This document shows, in pieces, positions 21,239 through 29,651 of a DNA stretch of 45,277 nucleotides. The stretch is from the NCBI RefSeq assembly GCF_011391645.1, contig NZ_JAABQC010000008.1:1-45277 (forward strand), read 5' to 3'. Under the pieces are notes generated by a model. The model saw nothing but the letters and a program-made list of their open reading frames with translations. It was not told where the DNA came from and made no database searches. The first letter of the stretch is position 1. Every line of letters begins with the position of its first letter. This DNA comes from Rhodoferax sp. Its GTDB lineage: Bacteria > Pseudomonadota > Gammaproteobacteria > Burkholderiales > Burkholderiaceae_C. The translations under genes were made by a program, and so were the position numbers.

Positions 21239-23542
21239 TCAGCGCGCCGCGCTCACATCGGCCACCGCCAGCGCGGTCATGTTGACCACGCGTCGCACGG
21301 TGCTCGACGGGTTGAGCACATGCGCGGTGGCGGCGGAGCCCAGCAGGATGGGGCCGACGGTGAGGCCATTGCTGCCCGTCATCTTGAGCACGTTGAACAG
21401 GATATTGGCCGAGTCCAGATTCGGGCAGATCAGGATGTTGGCAGCGCCGCTCAGGGTGTTGTCGATCAGGGTGGCATTGCGGATGTCTTCTGACAGGGCC
21501 GTGTCGCCCTGCATCTCGCCGTCGCACTCGATGTCGGGGCAGCTGGCCTTGAACAGGTCGCGCGCCAGGCGCATCTTGCGCGCCGAGCCCCGGTTGGACG
21601 AGCCGTAGTTGGAGTGCGACAAGAAAGCCACCTTGGGCGCGATGCCGAAGCGGCGCACCTCGTCGGCAGCCATGCGGGCAATGTCGGCCAGTTGCTCGGC
21701 GCTGGGGTCTTCGTTGACATAGGTGTCGGCCACAAAGATGGAGTATTGCTCCAGCATCAGCGCGTTCAGCGTGGCAAAGCCGGAGGCGCCCACCTTGACG
21801 CCCAGAATGTCGCGCACATGGTCCAGGTGCACGTCAAAGCGGCCATGCAGGCCGCACAGCATGGCGTCGGCGTCACCGAGCTTGACCATCAGCGCGGCAA
21901 TGGTGGTGGTGGAGCGGCGCACCGCCGCCTTGGCGGCTTCGGGGCTGACACCATGGCGACCCATGACCTGGTGGTAGGTTTCCCAGTACTGGCGAAAACG
22001 CGGGTCATCGTTGGGGTCGCAGCAGTCAAAGTCGCGGCCCAGTTGCAGGCGCAGGCCGGCCTTGAGAATGCGGGCCTCGATAACGGCCGGGCGGCCAATC
22101 AGAATGGGCCGTGCCAGACCGCCTTCGACCACGAGTTGCGCGGCGCGCAGCACGCGGTCGTCTTCACCCTCGGCATAGGCCACCCGCTTGGCGTTGTCGG
22201 GTGCGTTGCGGGCGGCGTTGAACACCGGCTCCATCAGCAGGCCGGTGGAGTAAATGAAGCGCGACAGTTGACGGCGGTAAGCGTCCATGTCCTTGATGGG
22301 CCGCTTGGCCACGCCCGAGGCCTCGGCCGCAGCCGCCACCGCGGGCGCAATGCGCAGGATCAGGCGCGAGTCAAACGGTTTGGGAATGATGAAGTCGACG
22401 CCAAATGCCAGGTCCTGGCCGGCATAGGCATGGGCCACTTCCTCGCTGATGTCGGCCTTGGCCAGTTCGGCAATTTCACGCACGCAGGCCAGCTTCATGG
22501 CTTCGGTGATCTGCGTCGCGCCGCAGTCCAGCGCGCCACGGAAGATGTAGGGAAAACACAGCACGTTGTTGACCTGGTTCGGGTAGTCCGAGCGGCCGGT
22601 TGCAATGATGCAGTCGGGCCGAACCTCCTTGGCCAGTTCGGGCCGAATCTCTGGTTCGGGGTTGGCCAGCGCCAGAATGATGGGCTGGCTAGCCATGGTC
22701 TTGACCATGTCTTGGGTCAGCACACCGGCGGCCGAGCAGCCCAGAAACACATCGGCCTCATTCACCGCATCGGCCAGCGTGCGGGCGCTGGTGTCTTGCT
22801 CAAAGCGGGCCTTGGACTCGTCGTAACCACCCGGGCGGCCTTTGTAAACCACGCCCTTGGAGTCACAAATGAACACGTTTTTCACCTGCACACCCAGGCC
22901 GATCATCACGTTCAGGCAGGCAATGGCGGCCGCGCCGGCGCCCGACACCGCCACTTTCACGTCGCCAATCTTCTTGCCCACCAGCTCCAGCGCATTGATC
23001 AGTGCGGCACTGCTGATGATGGCGGTGCCGTGCTGGTCATCGTGGAACACCGGAATGCCCATGCGCGCCTTGAGCTTTTCCTCGATGTAGAAACACTCGG
23101 GCGCCTTGATGTCTTCAAGGTTGATGCCGCCCAGCGTGGGCTCCAGCGCGGCAATGATCTCGATCAGCTTGTCGGGGTCGCGTTCGGCCAGTTCGATGTC
23201 AAACACATCAATGCCGGCGAACTTCTTGAACAGGCAGCCTTTGCCCTCCATCACCGGTTTGCCCGCCAGCGGGCCAATGTCGCCCAGGCCCAGCACCGCC
23301 GTGCCGTTGGTGACCACGCCCACCAGGTTGCCGCGGCTGGTGTAGTCGTAGGCCAGGTCGGGGTTGGCCTGGATGTCGAGGCAGGGGTAGGCCACACCGG
23401 GCGAGTAGGCCAGCGCCAGGTCGCGCTGGTTCACCAGCGGTTTGGTGGCGTTGACCGAGATCTTGCCGCGGGTGGGAAAGCGGTGGTAGTCGCGCGAGGC
23501 GTCGCCCAGGGCCCGTTCAGCATCGGATAGTTCACTGCTCAT
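21239..23542 (-). CDS. maeB: NADP-dependent malic enzyme with C-terminal phosphotransacetylase-like domain
   Basis: This enzyme decarboxylates malate to pyruvate with reduction of NADP, supplying NADPH and gluconeogenic precursors. The 767-residue length is that of the MaeB-type hybrid proteins. The malic N-terminal domain carries Y-S-P-G-V-A-Y-P-C and [16 protein letters not shown] (about residues 49-105). D-D-Q-H-G-T-A and the nucleotide fold [10 protein letters not shown] follow. From about residue 430 the protein resembles phosphate acetyltransferase, a part that in known members binds acetyl-CoA and regulates rather than catalyses. GGAG lies upstream of the start. It appears monocistronic. 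Confidence 0.95.
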   Translation of the reverse strand: MSSELSDAERALGDASRDYHRFPTRGKISVNATKPLVNQRDLALAYSPGVAYPCLDIQANPDLAYDYTSRGNLVGVVTNGTAVLGLGDIGPLAGKPVMEGKGCLFKKFAGIDVFDIELAERDPDKLIEIIAALEPTLGGINLEDIKAPECFYIEEKLKARMGIPVFHDDQHGTAIISSAALINALELVGKKIGDVKVAVSGAGAAAIACLNVMIGLGVQVKNVFICDSKGVVYKGRPGGYDESKARFEQDTSARTLADAVNEADVFLGCSAAGVLTQDMVKTMASQPIILALANPEPEIRPELAKEVRPDCIIATGRSDYPNQVNNVLCFPYIFRGALDCGATQITEAMKLACVREIAELAKADISEEVAHAYAGQDLAFGVDFIIPKPFDSRLILRIAPAVAAAAEASGVAKRPIKDMDAYRRQLSRFIYSTGLLMEPVFNAARNAPDNAKRVAYAEGEDDRVLRAAQLVVEGGLARPILIGRPAVIEARILKAGLRLQLGRDFDCCDPNDDPRFRQYWETYHQVMGRHGVSPEAAKAAVRRSTTTIAALMVKLGDADAMLCGLHGRFDVHLDHVRDILGVKVGASGFATLNALMLEQYSIFVADTYVNEDPSAEQLADIARMAADEVRRFGIAPKVAFLSHSNYGSSNRGSARKMRLARDLFKASCPDIECDGEMQGDTALSEDIRNATLIDNTLSGAANILICPNLDSANILFNVLKMTGSNGLTVGPILLGSAATAHVLNPSSTVRRVVNMTALAVADVSAAR

Positions 23543-23660
23543 CGTTGTCTCCTTGTAATTGGTGTGGCCTGCACTTTACACCCGCACAAAGTACTTTCCT
23601 GACAAAGCAGAGACAAAAGTCGCCGTGCGCCGGCCCGGCTTCCCGAAGACTTGATCCAGC

Positions 23661-24893
23661 TCAACTCAGCAGATCATGCAAGGCGCGGGCAATGACTTTG
23701 GTGGCGCGGCGCAGGTCTTCCAACTCCAGTCGCTCGTCGGCGCGCTTGGCGTTCGACTCAAGCACTGTGCGCGGACCGGCGCCGTAGATCACGCCGGGAA
23801 TGCCGGCTTCGCTGAAGATCCGGACATCGGTGTAGAGCGGTGTGCCCAACGCAGGAATGTCCTCGCCAAAAATGGCTTTGCCGTGCTGCTGAATGGCGTC
23901 AACCAGCGGCTGGTTGCCGGGCAGTGGCCGCATGCTTTTGGCCAGCAGCATGCGCCTGACGTCAACGGTGATGCCGGGCAGCCCTGCTGCGGTGCGGGCA
24001 ATGAGTTCACGCAAACCGGCTTCAACCTCTTCGGCGTTTTCTTCGGGGATCATGCGTCTATCCAGCTTGAAGCTGACTCGCCCGGGGATGACGTTGGTGT
24101 TGGTGCCGCCCTCGATCAGCCCGACGTTGAGATACGGGTGGTTGATGCCCTCCACCTGTGAGCTGATGGACTTGTAGAGCGCGTTTTGGGCATACAGCAC
24201 GTTCAAGATTTGCACCGCGGCCTGCAAGGCGTCGACACCCGATTCGGGAATGGCGGCGTGCGCCATCTGGCCGTGCACGGTCACTTCGAGCTGCAGGCAG
24301 CCGTTGTGCGCGGTGATGACCTGGTAGCTGAAGCCCGCGGCAATCATCAGGTCGGGCCGGGTGAGTTGGTGTTTGAGCAGCCAGCCCGGGCCCACTTCGC
24401 CGCCAAATTCCTCGTCGTAGGTGAACAGCAGCTCAACGCTGCCCTTGGCGGGTTTGCACACCGCCTCGAGCGCGCGCATGGCATAGGTGAAGGTGGAAAA
24501 ATCGCACTTGCTGACCGCGCTGGCGCGGCCGTAAATTTTGCCGTCTTCGATTTCGCCGCCGTAGGGGTCGCGCGTCCAGCCCTCGCCGGGAGGAACCACG
24601 TCGCCATGGGCATTGAGCGCGATGGTTTTGCCGCCTGCGCCGTAGCGGTGGCGCACGATCAGGTTGGTGATGCTTTGCAGCCCGGCAGCCCGCACCTCGG
24701 TATCAGGCACCGGGTGTTTTTCGGCTTCGATGCCCATGGCCTGCAACAACTCAAAAGTGCGCTCGGCATGGGGCGTGTTGTTGCCGGGTGGTGTGTCGGT
24801 GGGGACGCGGATGAGTTCTTGCAAGAACTTGACCTGTTCGTCAAAGTGGGTGTCGATCCAGGTGTCGAGCTGGGTGTAGGGCGTCATGGTCAT
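23661..24893 (-). CDS. M20-family (ArgE/DapE-like) protein with altered metal-site residues
   Basis: The overall fold is clearly M20 peptidase: T-P-P-G-N-N-T near the start, L-N-A-H-G-D-V-V-P-P (His96, Asp98), a dimerisation domain with H-G-Q-M-A-H-A-A and a C-terminal T-D-V-R-I-F-S-E-A-G-I-P-G. The 410-residue length is normal. By-eye alignment shows unusual metal-ligand positions. Y-G-R-A-S-A-V-S-K-C-D stands where G-R-G-x-x-D-M-K is usual, so Val127 replaces the bridging Asp. A-A-G-F-S replaces V-G-E-P-T, and Lys383 in E-S-N-A-K-R-A-D-E replaces the C-terminal His. Glu161 and Glu162 are kept. The start overlaps the stop of the uraD fusion gene (ATGA), so it belongs to the urate operon. Its substrate is unknown; a ureido compound is a guess. 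Confidence 0.8.
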   Translation of the reverse strand: MTMTPYTQLDTWIDTHFDEQVKFLQELIRVPTDTPPGNNTPHAERTFELLQAMGIEAEKHPVPDTEVRAAGLQSITNLIVRHRYGAGGKTIALNAHGDVVPPGEGWTRDPYGGEIEDGKIYGRASAVSKCDFSTFTYAMRALEAVCKPAKGSVELLFTYDEEFGGEVGPGWLLKHQLTRPDLMIAAGFSYQVITAHNGCLQLEVTVHGQMAHAAIPESGVDALQAAVQILNVLYAQNALYKSISSQVEGINHPYLNVGLIEGGTNTNVIPGRVSFKLDRRMIPEENAEEVEAGLRELIARTAAGLPGITVDVRRMLLAKSMRPLPGNQPLVDAIQQHGKAIFGEDIPALGTPLYTDVRIFSEAGIPGVIYGAGPRTVLESNAKRADERLELEDLRRATKVIARALHDLLS

Positions 24894-26665
24894 GGGTTGG
24901 TGATATTGGACATGTCAGTGGCTAATTGCATCAGCAAGTGGTTGAAAGCCTCCACTGCCAGTTGCATGTCGTCGCTGGTGGTGGATTCAAGCGGGTTGTG
25001 GCTGATGCCGGCGTTTTGGCCGCGCACAAACAACATGGCTTGCGGCATGATTTCATGCAGCTTCATGGCGTCGTGGCCGGCGCCGCTGGGCATGCGGTGC
25101 ACCGGCAGTCCCAGGCTGGCCACAGCATTCTCCCAGCGCTGCTGCCAATCTGGCGCGCTCGGTGCGGCGCTGGCGCGCATGGCCTCGGTGATTTGCAAAT
25201 GCACTTTGCGGCGCGCGCAGATGTCGGCCAAGGCGCTCAGCAGATCAGCTTGCAGCGCGTCACGTTGGGCATCAAGAGGCGCGCGCAGGTCGAGTGAAAA
25301 CTGGCAGCGCCCCGGCACCACGTTGATTGAACCGTTGGGCACGCTGAGCTGGCCCACGGTGGCCACCGAGTCGCCGTCGCGCGCGGCACGGCGCTCGCAG
25401 GCCAGCATGAATTCGGCAACAGTGCAGGCGGCATCAGAGCGCTGGTCCATCGGCGTGGTGCCGGCGTGGCAGGCGGTGCCCACTGTCTCGCCGGTGTAAC
25501 GCGCGCTGGCGTTGATGGACGTGACCACGCCCAGCGGCAGGTTCAGCGCGTTAAGCACCGGGCCTTGTTCGATGTGCACCTCCACAAATCCGAGGTACTG
25601 CGCCGCATCGCGCTTGAGGCTGGCGATGTCGTCCGGGCGCAGTCCCGCCTGTTGCATGGCGGCGCGCATCGACACCCCGTCGGCGTCCAACTGGTCAAGC
25701 CAGGCCGGATTGAAATCGCCGGTGAGCGCGCCCGAGCCCAGAAAAGTGGCCTTGAACCGCTGGCCCTCTTCTTCGGCAAAGGCCACCACCTCGATCGCAA
25801 AGGGCAGGCGTTGGCCCGCGCGGTGCAGTGCGCGCACGCAGGCCATGGGCACAAAAATGCCGAGGCGGCCGTCGTATTTGCCGCCGTTGCGCACCGTGTC
25901 AAAGTGGCTGCCGGTGAGCAGGGTTTTGCCAGGGGCCGTGGCCTCATAGCGCCCCACCACATTGCCCACGGCGTCAATGGCCACGCTGTCAAAGCCGCAG
26001 GCCTGCATTTGCTCGCGGATGAAAGCGGCGCAGGCACGGTGCGCGTCGGTCAAATAGGTCACGGTCAGTTGATCGGGTGCTTCGGAGTACTGGCCCAATT
26101 GCTCCTGCCAGTCCCACACCAAGTCGCCCAGCGCTGGTGTGACGCCAAACTTGTCGTTCAGGCGAATCTCGGCAATGCGGTGGATGTTGCGCAGGCATTC
26201 TTGCCGCTCAAAGTCGGGGTGGCCGTGCAGGCGCCGCTCAAAGGTGGCAATGATCTCGGCCCGACCCAGGCCCAGGCCGCGCGGGCCGCGCACCGCCAGG
26301 ATGAAGGGCCAGCCAAATTTGGCGTTGTAGGCGGCATTAAGCTGCTGCAGCCGGTCAAATTCTTCGGCGCTGCAGTGGGTCAAGCCGGCCTTGCTTTGCT
26401 CATGGGTCGACTCGGCCGTCAGGCTCTGGCTCACCATCGCCTTGCCCGCCAGCTCCGGGTGCGCGCGGATCAGCCCAAGCTGGGCCTCGCGCGCGGCGCC
26501 GCTGACCACCTGGGTCAGGATAAATTTGAGCCGGTGCAGCGACGCAAACGGCCGTTGCGCCAGCGCGGCCTGCGCAATCCAGGGCGAATGCTCGTACAGG
26601 CCGTCGAGCAGTTGCAGTGCGTCATTGGCGCTGGCGGCATTGAGTTGTTCAAGGGTCAGGGGCAT
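24890..26665 (-). CDS. fusion of OHCU decarboxylase (UraD) and allantoate amidohydrolase
   Basis: This single 591-residue protein carries two urate-pathway enzymes. Residues 1 to about 165 are 2-oxo-4-hydroxy-4-carboxy-5-ureidoimidazoline decarboxylase, with the catalytic His69 in R-A-H-P-E-L-A-G and the A-E-E-F-D-R-L-Q-Q-L-N and K-F-G-W-P-F-I motifs. From about residue 180 to the end it is an M20-type allantoate amidohydrolase. Metal ligands are seen in G-S-H-F-D-T-V-x-N-G-G-K-Y-D-G, A-E-E-E-G, V-E-V-H-I-E-Q-G-P, S-G-A-G-H-D-A-M and G-I-S-H-N-P-L-E. The frame stays open upstream to 26830, but that extension overlaps puuE and reads as shadow sequence; the ATG at 26665, four bases after the puuE stop, begins the UraD domain. 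The fusion covers two non-consecutive steps, with PuuE acting in between. Confidence 0.9.
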   Translation of the reverse strand: MPLTLEQLNAASANDALQLLDGLYEHSPWIAQAALAQRPFASLHRLKFILTQVVSGAAREAQLGLIRAHPELAGKAMVSQSLTAESTHEQSKAGLTHCSAEEFDRLQQLNAAYNAKFGWPFILAVRGPRGLGLGRAEIIATFERRLHGHPDFERQECLRNIHRIAEIRLNDKFGVTPALGDLVWDWQEQLGQYSEAPDQLTVTYLTDAHRACAAFIREQMQACGFDSVAIDAVGNVVGRYEATAPGKTLLTGSHFDTVRNGGKYDGRLGIFVPMACVRALHRAGQRLPFAIEVVAFAEEEGQRFKATFLGSGALTGDFNPAWLDQLDADGVSMRAAMQQAGLRPDDIASLKRDAAQYLGFVEVHIEQGPVLNALNLPLGVVTSINASARYTGETVGTACHAGTTPMDQRSDAACTVAEFMLACERRAARDGDSVATVGQLSVPNGSINVVPGRCQFSLDLRAPLDAQRDALQADLLSALADICARRKVHLQITEAMRASAAPSAPDWQQRWENAVASLGLPVHRMPSGAGHDAMKLHEIMPQAMLFVRGQNAGISHNPLESTTSDDMQLAVEAFNHLLMQLATDMSNITNP

Positions 26666-26669
26666 GGTG

Positions 26670-27626
26670 TCAGGCCTGGGTGGTGTAGGGGTGGATGGCC
26701 TGCCAGTGGCGGGCGATGTCGATGCGCCGGCACACCCACACCCGGTCATGCTGGCCGATGTAATCCAGAAAGCGTTGCAACGCCACAATGCGCCCGGGCC
26801 GCCCGAGCAGGCGGCAGTGCATGCCCACACTCATCATCTTGGGGGCGTCCAGTCCGGCCGGGTCGCCCTCTGCATAGAGCGCGTCGAACGTGTCCTTGAG
26901 GTACTGAAAAAACGGGTCAGCGTAGGCGTAGCCCTGCGGCAAGGCAAAACGCATGTCGTTGCAGTCCAGGGTGTAGGGCACGATCAGTTGCGGCACCACC
27001 TCGCCGCTGGTTTTGGCCACCTCCATCCAGAACGGCAGGTCGTCGCCGTAGTAGTCGCTGTCGTAGTCAAAGCCGCCATAGTCGGCCACCAGCCGGCGGG
27101 TGTTGGGGCTGTCGCGCCCGGTGTACCAGCCCAGCGGCCGGGTGCCCATCAGGCGGGTCAAGCTTTCCATGCCCCGCGCCATGTGTTCGCGCTCCACGGC
27201 TTCGGGCAGGTTCTGGTAGTGGATCCAGCGCCAGCCATGGCAGGCGATCTCGTGGCCCAATTGTTGGCAGGCTTGCACCAGTTCAGGGTAACGCTCCAGC
27301 GCCATGCTGACGCCAAACACCGTGAGTGGCAGGCCGCGCTGCTCGAACTCGCGCAAGATGCGCCACACGCCGGCCCGTGCGCCGTATTCGTAAATGCCTT
27401 CCATGCTGATGTGGCGATCGGGGTAGCTGGCCGGGTTAAACATCTCGGACAAAAATTGCTCAGAACCTGCGTCGCCATGCAGCACGCAGTTTTCGCCACC
27501 TTCTTCGTAGTTCAAAACAAACTGCACCGCAATGCGGGCCTGACCGGGCCAGCGGGCGTGGGGTGGCGTGGGGCCGTAACCCTTGAGGTCACGCGGGTAG
27601 GGCAGGGTGCTGTTGTAGTGGCGCAT
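26670..27626 (-). CDS. puuE: allantoinase PuuE (polysaccharide-deacetylase type)
   Basis: PuuE hydrolyses allantoin to allantoate and belongs to the carbohydrate esterase 4/NodB fold, unrelated to amidohydrolase-type allantoinases. The ATG at 27626 gives 318 residues beginning close to the typical Y-P-R-D-L-K-G-Y-G-P-T-P-P. Further markers are V-Q-F-V-L-N-Y-E-E-G-G-E, G-H-E-I-A-C-H-G-W-R-W-I, G-W-Y-T-G-R-D-S-P-N-T and Y-D-S-D-Y-Y-G-D-D-L-P. An upstream extension of 30 residues is open but would run into the control region. It is divergent from hiuH across a 72-base gap and first in the puuE - uraD/AAH - M20 operon. Confidence 0.93.
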   Translation of the reverse strand: MRHYNSTLPYPRDLKGYGPTPPHARWPGQARIAVQFVLNYEEGGENCVLHGDAGSEQFLSEMFNPASYPDRHISMEGIYEYGARAGVWRILREFEQRGLPLTVFGVSMALERYPELVQACQQLGHEIACHGWRWIHYQNLPEAVEREHMARGMESLTRLMGTRPLGWYTGRDSPNTRRLVADYGGFDYDSDYYGDDLPFWMEVAKTSGEVVPQLIVPYTLDCNDMRFALPQGYAYADPFFQYLKDTFDALYAEGDPAGLDAPKMMSVGMHCRLLGRPGRIVALQRFLDYIGQHDRVWVCRRIDIARHWQAIHPYTTQA

Positions 27627-27660
27627 GAATTTGGGCGAAGAAGATGGCAGGCTGTGCAGC

Positions 27661-27681
27661 AGTGTATACACTTTGATCAAA
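27661..27681. promoter_or_regulatory. two abutting perfect palindromes in the puuE/hiuH control region
   Basis: AGTGTATACACT (27661-27672) is a perfect 12-bp palindrome and TTTGATCAAA (27672-27681) a perfect 10-bp palindrome; they share one base. Both lie in the 72-base gap between the divergent puuE and hiuH starts. TGTATACA-type cores are typical operators of GntR/FadR-type repressors, which suggests local control of the urate genes, but no regulator gene is present in the window. The second palindrome could be part of the same site or belong to another factor. Confidence 0.6.
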
Positions 27682-27698
27682 TTTTTGAGGGCTTCACC

Positions 27699-28052
27699 AT
27701 GGGACTGAGCACGCACGTTTTAGACACCATGCACGGCACGCCAGCAGCCGGCATGCAGGTGACTTTGTACGCCACGGACGGCGACGCCTTGAAACTGCTC
27801 AAGCAGTTTGCGCTGAATCAGGACGGCCGCAATCCGGATGGGTTGCTGCTGGACGCGACTGAATTACAGCGCGGCACCTATCGGCTGGTGTTTGACGTGG
27901 CGGCGTATTTCAAGGCCAGGGGGGTGGTCCTGCCGGAGCCCAATTTTTTAAACCAGGTGAGTCTGGACTTTGGTGTTGCCACGCCCGGGCAGCATTACCA
28001 TGTGCCGTTGCTGGTGAGCCCGTGGAGCTACTCAACCTACCGGGGCTCTTGA
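27699..28052 (+). CDS. hiuH: 5-hydroxyisourate hydrolase (transthyretin-like)
   Basis: HiuH hydrolyses 5-hydroxyisourate, the PuuD product, to OHCU. The 117-residue protein has the N-terminal L-S-T-H-V-L-D-T motif with the catalytic His and ends in the family-defining Y-R-G-S tetrapeptide. The ATG at 27699 has GAGGG seven bases upstream. A much longer open frame exists 5' but it is the shadow of puuE and uraD. It stands alone on the plus strand, convergent with the TonB-like lipoprotein gene 23 bases downstream. Confidence 0.95.
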   Translation: MGLSTHVLDTMHGTPAAGMQVTLYATDGDALKLLKQFALNQDGRNPDGLLLDATELQRGTYRLVFDVAAYFKARGVVLPEPNFLNQVSLDFGVATPGQHYHVPLLVSPWSYSTYRGS

Positions 28053-28075
28053 TGTGGGGGATGTCCCGCAAGGTC

Positions 28076-28603
28076 TCACAATTGCCCTTCTGTCAGCGTA
28101 TCCAACTGGAACAGGCCGCTTTTGTGCCAGAGCCAGGTGTCGGTGTAGGTGACGCGTCCCATGCGGATCGGGGCGGGGTAGGGTTCGGCAAGGCGCACGG
28201 TGCGCTCGATTTCGGCCATCACCTCGGGTGCGTGCAAGGGAGGACGCATCCAGCTGGTGCTGGTGACCCGGCCCCGGTTGTCCACCTCCACCTGCAGCAC
28301 GCCGATGGCGTAAAGCAGCGGTGGCATCTTGCCTTGGTAAACCCGCTTCATATTTCGCTCATACAGGTGGCTGGCGGCATCGCGCCGGTAGTCCCGGGGC
28401 GTCACGGCTTCCGAAATGTAAGTGGGAAGCGCCACGGGCGGGGCCACCACAACGGGTGCTGGCGCGGGAGCCGGAACGGGTTTGGGGGGAGGGGGCGGCG
28501 GCGGGGGGGGCGTGCTGCATCCGGCCAGAAACAAGGCCATGATGGCAGCCAGGCGCAGACCTAGCGGGGACAATTTGAATCTGGGTAGGGCAAAAATATT
28601 CAT
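28076..28603 (-). CDS. lipoprotein with Pro-rich linker and TonB-like C-terminal domain
   Basis: The ATG at 28603 gives 175 residues with a signal peptide and lipobox L-A-G-C. A run of nine prolines and a Pro/Val/Ala linker follow (to about residue 62), then a globular domain with L-Y-A-I-G-V-L-Q-V-E-V-D-N-R-G-R-V and a final F-Q-L-D-T-L-T-E. The V-x-V-D-x-x-G-x-V segment resembles TonB C-terminal domains, so an energy-transducer-like or cell-wall-bound envelope protein is likely. Being a lipoprotein rather than an inner-membrane-anchored protein argues against a classical TonB. An upstream start 11 residues earlier is possible. Confidence 0.7.
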   Translation of the reverse strand: MNIFALPRFKLSPLGLRLAAIMALFLAGCSTPPPPPPPPPKPVPAPAPAPVVVAPPVALPTYISEAVTPRDYRRDAASHLYERNMKRVYQGKMPPLLYAIGVLQVEVDNRGRVTSTSWMRPPLHAPEVMAEIERTVRLAEPYPAPIRMGRVTYTDTWLWHKSGLFQLDTLTEGQL

Positions 28604-28728
28604 GCTTTGTCTCGAAAATAGCGATGATCTGCGCAAACTAATTTTGCACTGTCATTGCCAAAACCGTAATGTGCCTCAAAAAACGCCAGCTCGCCACTTC
28701 TATGGATTACTTAAAAAGGTAAGTGATT

Positions 28729-29571
28729 GTGACAGCCGTTGAGCAGTTTATAAAGCTATTGGGCTCACAGCACGCAGTCTGGGTGACGGTGCAAGCGCAT
28801 CGTGGCTCGGTGCCGCGCGAAGCGGGTGCCTGGATGGCGGTGTTTGCCAGCACCACGATCGGCAGCGTTGGCGGCGGCCATCTGGAGTGGCAAGCCACCG
28901 GCCAGGCCCGAGAAATGCTTGCCGGCCAACCTGCGGAGCGCGTGCTGCGCTATGCCCTGGGGCCGTCGCTGGGGCAGTGCTGTGGCGGCGAGGTCACGTT
29001 GCAGTTTGAGCCAGTCAGCGCACAGGACATTCCCCGCTTGCAGCGCCATTTTCTGGTTCAGCAAGCCCAATGGCCGCCAGTGGCCTTGTTTGGCGGCGGT
29101 CATGTGGCCCATGCGCTGGTGCAGTTGCTGGGCCACCTGCCGTTTCAAGTGCACTGGATCGACAGCCGCGATGGTGTTTTTCCTGAAACGTTGCCCGCCA
29201 ACGTAAGCGCCGAGTATTCGGATCCGGTGCAGGGCGCGGTCGCCGCGCTGGCATCCCGGTCTCGGGTGCTGATCATGAGTTTCAGCCATGCCGAAGACCT
29301 GGCCGTGGTGGCCGCCTGTTTGCTGCGCCAGCGCGCTCGCGGCGACTTGCCTTTTGTCGGCCTGATTGGCAGTCGCAGCAAATGGGCCACCTTTGGCCAT
29401 CGTCTGGCTGAGCGCGGGTTTTCCGCGTCAGAGCTGGCGCTGGTGACCTGCCCGATCGGACTGCCGGGTATTGCCGGCAAAGCGCCAGAAGTGATCGCGG
29501 TCGCAGTGGCGGCACAACTCTTGCAACTGAACTCAACAATCGACGCAGCTCCGTCATTGCGCACCGAATGA
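28729..29571 (+). CDS. xdhC: xanthine dehydrogenase accessory protein XdhC
   Basis: XdhC binds molybdenum cofactor, promotes its sulfuration and inserts it into xanthine dehydrogenase, the enzyme that makes urate. The 280-residue protein shows the N-terminal H-R-G-S-V-P-R-E-A-G-A-W-M and S-V-G-G-G-H-L-E motifs, a Rossmann-like A-L-F-G-G-G-H-V-A-H-A and the C-terminal L-I-G-S-R-S-K and C-P-I-G-L-P-G-I. No good ATG is available. GTG at 28729 has AAGG nine bases upstream; GTG at 28723 is also in frame but too close. The last codons lie inside a REP-type repeat. The xdhA and xdhB genes it serves are not in the window. Confidence 0.88.
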   Translation: MTAVEQFIKLLGSQHAVWVTVQAHRGSVPREAGAWMAVFASTTIGSVGGGHLEWQATGQAREMLAGQPAERVLRYALGPSLGQCCGGEVTLQFEPVSAQDIPRLQRHFLVQQAQWPPVALFGGGHVAHALVQLLGHLPFQVHWIDSRDGVFPETLPANVSAEYSDPVQGAVAALASRSRVLIMSFSHAEDLAVVAACLLRQRARGDLPFVGLIGSRSKWATFGHRLAERGFSASELALVTCPIGLPGIAGKAPEVIAVAVAAQLLQLNSTIDAAPSLRTE

Positions 29572-29604
29572 GGCAATCCATGACTTCTGAACGCATGGAT
29601 TGCC
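29553..29604. repeat. REP-type palindrome overlapping the 3' end of xdhC
   Basis: GTCATTGCG at 29553-29561 is followed by GGCAATCCAT (29572-29581), whose exact reverse complement ATGGATTGCC lies at 29595-29604, with a 13-base loop. GTCATTGCG...GGCAATCCA...TGGATTGCC is the form of REP elements scattered through many proteobacterial genomes. The element supplies the last six codons and the stop of xdhC. Confidence 0.7.
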
Positions 29605-29651
29605 ACCCTTGGCTCGCAGTAGCGGGAACATGATCAAACCAAGGACGCATG

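Noticed and set aside
21614-23530. 638-codon open frame on the plus strand opposite maeB
   Set aside because: maeB on the minus strand has all family motifs. The opposite frame is low-complexity shadow sequence without a ribosome-binding site.
26666-26830. N-terminal extension of the UraD fusion (55 codons)
   Set aside because: It overlaps the end of puuE in another frame and is Cys/Trp/Pro-rich with no family similarity. The ATG at 26665 starts the UraD domain properly.
26391-27698. Long 5' extension of the hiuH frame
   Set aside because: It runs antisense through uraD and puuE. HiuH homologues begin at the L-S-T-H-V-L-D motif, which sits right after the ATG at 27699 with its own ribosome-binding site.
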